Program-made: the position numbers and the translations under genes
The notes under the pieces: generated by a model
Database searches by the model: none
What the model was told of the DNA's origin: nothing
The model's input: only the letters and a program-made list of their open reading frames with translations
Assembly (NCBI GenBank): GCA_036732755.1
Contig: DAINBU010000034.1
Coordinates: 1-42,371 of the forward strand
Direction: 5' to 3'
From: DASRRB01 sp036732755
GTDB taxonomy: Bacteria; Planctomycetota; B15-G4; SIAN01
Length of the DNA: 42,371 nt
Part shown: positions 39,535 through 42,371 of the stretch, piece after piece
How the letters are laid out: every line of letters begins with the position of its first letter
How positions within the stretch are numbered: position 1 is the first letter of the stretch

Positions 39535-41108
39535 CAGGTGCGCCGCATCCACCAGACGGCGACGCCGAGGAGCAGCGCGAGCCCCGGCACGCCGAAGACG
39601 ACGTAGATCAGGATCGTCGTCGACTCGGTCGGCGTGAGGTCGACGCGCACCTCGTCGAAGGGCCGCGCCGCGATCGCGATGTACTGCTCGCGCTGCGCCA
39701 GCCAGTCGACCGTGTTCAGCGCGAGGTCGCGGTCGCCGTTGGCGGCGTCGAGCAGGCGGTCGTCGAAGAGCGAGGCGTTGCCGTAGAAGACGGCGCGCCC
39801 GCCGCCTTGCAGCTCGCACGCGTATCCGAGGATCTGCTGGCTCTGCGTCTCCTGGCCCGGGTCGAACTGGAGGTTGCCCTTCTGGCCGGGCGCCGGGTTC
39901 GCGACCGGCAGGTCGAGCCACGCCTTGGGTCCGGTCCAGACCAGCTGGTTCTGGACGATCTTCGACTGCTCGCTGCGGCCGAGCGGCGTGAGGCCCGACG
40001 TCTTCTCCCAGCGCGTGCGCATGTGCTTCAGGCGCAGCGGCTTGGTGATCGGGTGGTCGGAGTAGAGGTCGGTCTCGAAGACGTTCGCGTCGCGGTGCCA
40101 CTCGCCGAGCGCCGTCTCCTGGCAGACCGGGTTCAGCGTGCGCGCGAGGCCGTAGACCTCGTTCAGCAGCGGCGTGTCGAGCGAGGTCGCCGAGTCGGGG
40201 TTCAGCAGCACGAGCAGCGCGCCGCCCTCCTTCGCGAAGCGGACGATCGTCGCGACTTCGTGGTCGACCAGCTGCTTGGTGGGCTCGGCGACCACGAGCA
40301 CGTCGATCCGCTTCTCACCGTCGTGCGCGATCGACTCGTGCTCGGCCAGCCCGATGGTGGCGACCTCGTAGTTCTGCGCGAGCACGCCGCGCGCGAACTT
40401 GCTGAGCGGCGTGCCGCCGTTGGCGCTCCCGATCTCGCGCTCGCCGTGGCCGCGCAGGAATCCGACGCGCGGCGCCTGCGCCGTCGTCACCGAGAGGATC
40501 GCCTGCGCGAGCGCCTCCTCGTCGCGGAAGCCCGAGAGCGTCGGCCGCGTGTACGACTGGGTCGTAGCAGCGCCCTGGTCGAACTCCGCGAGATCCTTCA
40601 GCTTGAGCAGGCGCAACCGCTGCCCCGAGTCGACCACCGCGACGTTGTCGGCCGGCTCGCCGATCCGGCGGTTCAGCTCCTCGACGCGCGCGAGATGGCC
40701 GGAGGCGTTGGGGTCGTAGACGTGCAGGCGCAGCTTGCCGCGCGCGTGCACCTCGAGCTCGCGCAGCACGTCGTTGCAGTGCGTGCCGATGGCGTCCTCG
40801 ACCCGGTCGAGGCCCGGCACGAAGTTGCCGGCGTCGTTGATGTTGGTCGGCCTAAAGCAGGTGTAGACGTCGATCGGCTCGGCGCGCTGCGCGAGGCCCT
40901 CGAGCACCTTCTGCGTGCGCTCCGACAGCGTGAAGGTCGCGCGCGCGGTGAGGTCGACGCGGCGGCGCAGCTCTGGCCGGAACAGCAGGTAGAGCAGCAG
41001 CCCGCCCACGCACGGCGCGAGCAGCGAGACGATCAGCACGTTCACGCCGATCGCGAAGCGCCGGCCGCGCGTGTAGGTCGCCCCCTTGCCTGGCGGTGCG
41101 TCGCTCAT
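39534..41108 (-). CDS. GldG-like ABC transporter auxiliary membrane protein
   Basis: A 524-residue protein of the 'ABC-type uncharacterized transport system' family. It has a helix near residues 18-42 (GVNVLIVSLLAPCVGGLLLYLLF) and a C-terminal one (ILIYVVFGVPGLALLLGVAVWW). The large domain between shows the GldG landmarks: FTLSERTQKVLEGL, IDVYTCFRP, VGFLRGHGE, LVVAEPTKQL and GALLVLLNPDS. GldG was named in Flavobacterium gliding, but this family is widespread in non-gliding bacteria. The start ATG overlaps the permease stop (ATGA). Confidence 0.92.
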   Translation of the reverse strand: MSDAPPGKGATYTRGRRFAIGVNVLIVSLLAPCVGGLLLYLLFRPELRRRVDLTARATFTLSERTQKVLEGLAQRAEPIDVYTCFRPTNINDAGNFVPGLDRVEDAIGTHCNDVLRELEVHARGKLRLHVYDPNASGHLARVEELNRRIGEPADNVAVVDSGQRLRLLKLKDLAEFDQGAATTQSYTRPTLSGFRDEEALAQAILSVTTAQAPRVGFLRGHGEREIGSANGGTPLSKFARGVLAQNYEVATIGLAEHESIAHDGEKRIDVLVVAEPTKQLVDHEVATIVRFAKEGGALLVLLNPDSATSLDTPLLNEVYGLARTLNPVCQETALGEWHRDANVFETDLYSDHPITKPLRLKHMRTRWEKTSGLTPLGRSEQSKIVQNQLVWTGPKAWLDLPVANPAPGQKGNLQFDPGQETQSQQILGYACELQGGGRAVFYGNASLFDDRLLDAANGDRDLALNTVDWLAQREQYIAIAARPFDEVRVDLTPTESTTILIYVVFGVPGLALLLGVAVWWMRRT

Positions 41109-41851
41109 CGCCAGCGCTGCGATTCGAGGCTGCGCACCGTCCAGAACAGGAGGACGGCGGTCAGCACGACGTAGAAGCCGAGGTGGGCGCTGTCGAGCAC
41201 CCCCTTCGAGAAGGAGTCGACGAAGTGGCGCAGGATCCAGAGCTCGCTGAAGAGGCGCTCGATCCTCTCGACCTGCAGCCACTGCGACGCGAGCGGGATC
41301 ACCAGCAGCATCAGGTTGAAGACGGTGCCGAGCAGCGCCGCGAGGATCTGCGTCGAGGTGAGGCTCGACGCGAAGAGGCCGGCCGCAGTGAAGAGCGCGC
41401 CGACCAGGAAGATGCCGAGGTAGCTCGTCGCGAGCGGCCCGGCGTCGGGGATGGCTCCGTACGATTTGACGATGGCGATGTAGAGCAGCGAGGGGAGCCA
41501 GACCGCGAAGTAGAAGGCCAGCCCGGCGCCGAACTTCGCCAGCACCACCTCGACCTCGGAGACGGGCGCGGTGAGGAGCATCTCGAGCGTGCCGCTGCGG
41601 CGTTCTTCCGCGAAGAGGCGCATGGTCAGCAGCGGCGGCACGAGCACGATCACCAGCCAGACCAGCGGCGACTGGCCGAAGAAGAAGCGCACCGCCCCCT
41701 CGACGTTCCCCTGCGCGCCCTGCAGCGCGTAGTAGAACGACCAGCCGTTGAAGACGAGCGCGATGGTGATGACGGCGTAGTTGAGCGGCGAGAGGAAGAG
41801 CGACTCGACCTCGCGCGCGAGCAGGATCGCGAACTGGCGGAGCATCCTCAC
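41105..41851 (-). CDS. GldF-like ABC-2 permease
   Basis: A 248-residue membrane protein with six helices. It opens LRQFAILLAREVESLFLSPL and contains the diagnostic LFAEERRSGTLEMLLTAPVS coupling loop. It then has LAKFGAGLAFYFAVWLPSL, YLGIFLVGALFTAAGLFASSL and a final YVVLTAVLLFW helix. The GTG at 41851 overlaps the ATPase stop (GTGA) and has AAGGCGG upstream; ATG 41845 is the alternative and shortens it by two residues. Confidence 0.93.
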   Translation of the reverse strand: MRMLRQFAILLAREVESLFLSPLNYAVITIALVFNGWSFYYALQGAQGNVEGAVRFFFGQSPLVWLVIVLVPPLLTMRLFAEERRSGTLEMLLTAPVSEVEVVLAKFGAGLAFYFAVWLPSLLYIAIVKSYGAIPDAGPLATSYLGIFLVGALFTAAGLFASSLTSTQILAALLGTVFNLMLLVIPLASQWLQVERIERLFSELWILRHFVDSFSKGVLDSAHLGFYVVLTAVLLFWTVRSLESQRWR

Positions 41852-42371
41852 GGCGCGGCCGCCTTGGTGTCGGCCGCGGTCGCGGGCAACGGCACGGGTG
41901 CCGACGCGCCCGGCACGTTCGGGCCGGCCGACGACGGCGTGTCGCCGGTGCGCTGCGCCGCCTGCGCGGTGATGCGCAGGAAGAGCTCCTCGAGCGTGAA
42001 CGCCTGGCGCGACAGCTCGCGCAGCGGGATCGCGGCGGCGCGCAGCCGCTCGGCGAGCGGCTCGCGCAGGTCGCGGCCGGACGGCGGCTGCAGAGTCACC
42101 TGCAGCCAGCCGTCGCGCAGCTCGAAGACCTCGGGCGATCCGGCGCACTCGCGCGCGACCGGCGCGAGCGCGGCGAGCAGCGCGTCGCGGCGCCCCTTCG
42201 CCTCGAGGCGCACGCGCGGCGCCTCCTGCAGCCGCTCGGCGAGCTCGTCGACCTTGCCCGACGCGAGGAGCCGGCCGCGCTGGATGATCATCACGCGCGT
42301 CGAGATGCTCTCGATCTCCGCGAGCACGTGCGAGGAGAGCAGCACAATGTGCTCGTGCGCGAGCCCCTTGA
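41848..42371 (-). CDS. ABC transporter ATP-binding protein (GldA-like), C-terminal part only
   Basis: The frame is open to the window edge, so only the last 173 residues are present. It begins just before the H-loop (KGLAHEHIVLLSSHVLAEIE); Walker A, signature and Walker B lie outside. GRLLASGKVDEL and the FTLEELFLRIT segment are typical of ABC-2 exporter ATPases. The last 40 residues are Pro/Ala-rich. It would drive the GldF-GldG-DUF4340 complex encoded directly downstream. Confidence 0.9.
   Translation of the reverse strand, partial: KGLAHEHIVLLSSHVLAEIESISTRVMIIQRGRLLASGKVDELAERLQEAPRVRLEAKGRRDALLAALAPVARECAGSPEVFELRDGWLQVTLQPPSGRDLREPLAERLRAAAIPLRELSRQAFTLEELFLRITAQAAQRTGDTPSSAGPNVPGASAPVPLPATAADTKAAAP

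Noticed and set aside
1..42371. CRISPR arrays, insertion sequences, integrases, phage or toxin-antitoxin genes
   Set aside because: None could be seen on either strand. Codon pattern is uniform, and the lone tRNA is not flanked by an integrase or a repeated 3' end.

Overview
The window is very GC-rich (about 70 % by eye) and densely coded. It carries 31 protein genes I regard as real, one selenocysteine-encoding gene among them, plus a 16-codon mini-ORF and one tRNA gene; no stretch above 300 bp lacks a gene. There are no insertion sequences, phage genes, CRISPR arrays or rRNA genes. Two very large carboxypeptidase-regulatory-like repeat proteins, an FGE-fold secreted protein, a sulfatase-like lipoprotein with a TPR tail, a sorbosone-dehydrogenase-like secreted enzyme, a GldG/DUF4340 ABC locus and a GyrA of the KCAKIAGD type together suggest a chromosome segment of a high-GC Planctomycetota bacterium. 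This placement is inference; Acidobacteriota or Myxococcota remain possible.

Layout. 1-3911 (+): the 3' part of a repeat-rich surface protein and an FGE-sulfatase-domain secreted protein. 3948-7779 (-): a sorbosone-dehydrogenase-like enzyme, rpiA and ribBA; RpiA makes the ribulose 5-phosphate that the RibB half of RibBA consumes. 7923-10412 (-): gyrA. 10505-18534 (-): arginase followed, almost without gaps, by a LolD/MacB-type ATPase, a two-domain FtsX permease, a second ABC ATPase, a parvulin-like lipoprotein, a 16-codon mini-ORF and a multispanning permease-like protein. 18664-19796: a pteridine-reductase-like SDR divergent from a small Rieske ferredoxin. 19812-22659 (-): an AhpD-like selenoprotein, xseA (with an extra N-terminal domain) and xseB (with an SSB-like tail). 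22708-24150 (+): a SAMHD1-like HD phosphohydrolase. 24179-28516: a beta-propeller lipoprotein, a long SGNH hydrolase, tRNA-Trp(CCA) and a small secreted protein. 28669-31461 (+): a second large repeat protein. 31488-36666 (-): two unknown proteins, YedK/HMCES, a sulfatase-like TPR lipoprotein and an RNase H-like nuclease. 36756-37703 (+): a DUF3108 lipoprotein. 37693-42371 (-): a GldA-GldF-GldG-DUF4340 ABC locus cut by the window edge.

The most noteworthy item is 22075-22659. Two apparently separate short ORFs are one frame interrupted by a single TGA, at exactly the second position of the AhpD CxxC motif, and a perfect 9-bp stem with a GGUC loop begins 16 nt after the TGA. I read this as a selenocysteine codon with a bacterial SECIS element. 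It heads an apparent operon with both exonuclease VII subunits, each of which is itself unusual: a HARP-like N-terminal module on XseA and an acidic tail ending in an SSB-like tip on XseB.

Many genes use GTG starts and 1-4 bp stop/start overlaps (GTGA, ATGA, TGATG), so translational coupling appears to be the rule here.
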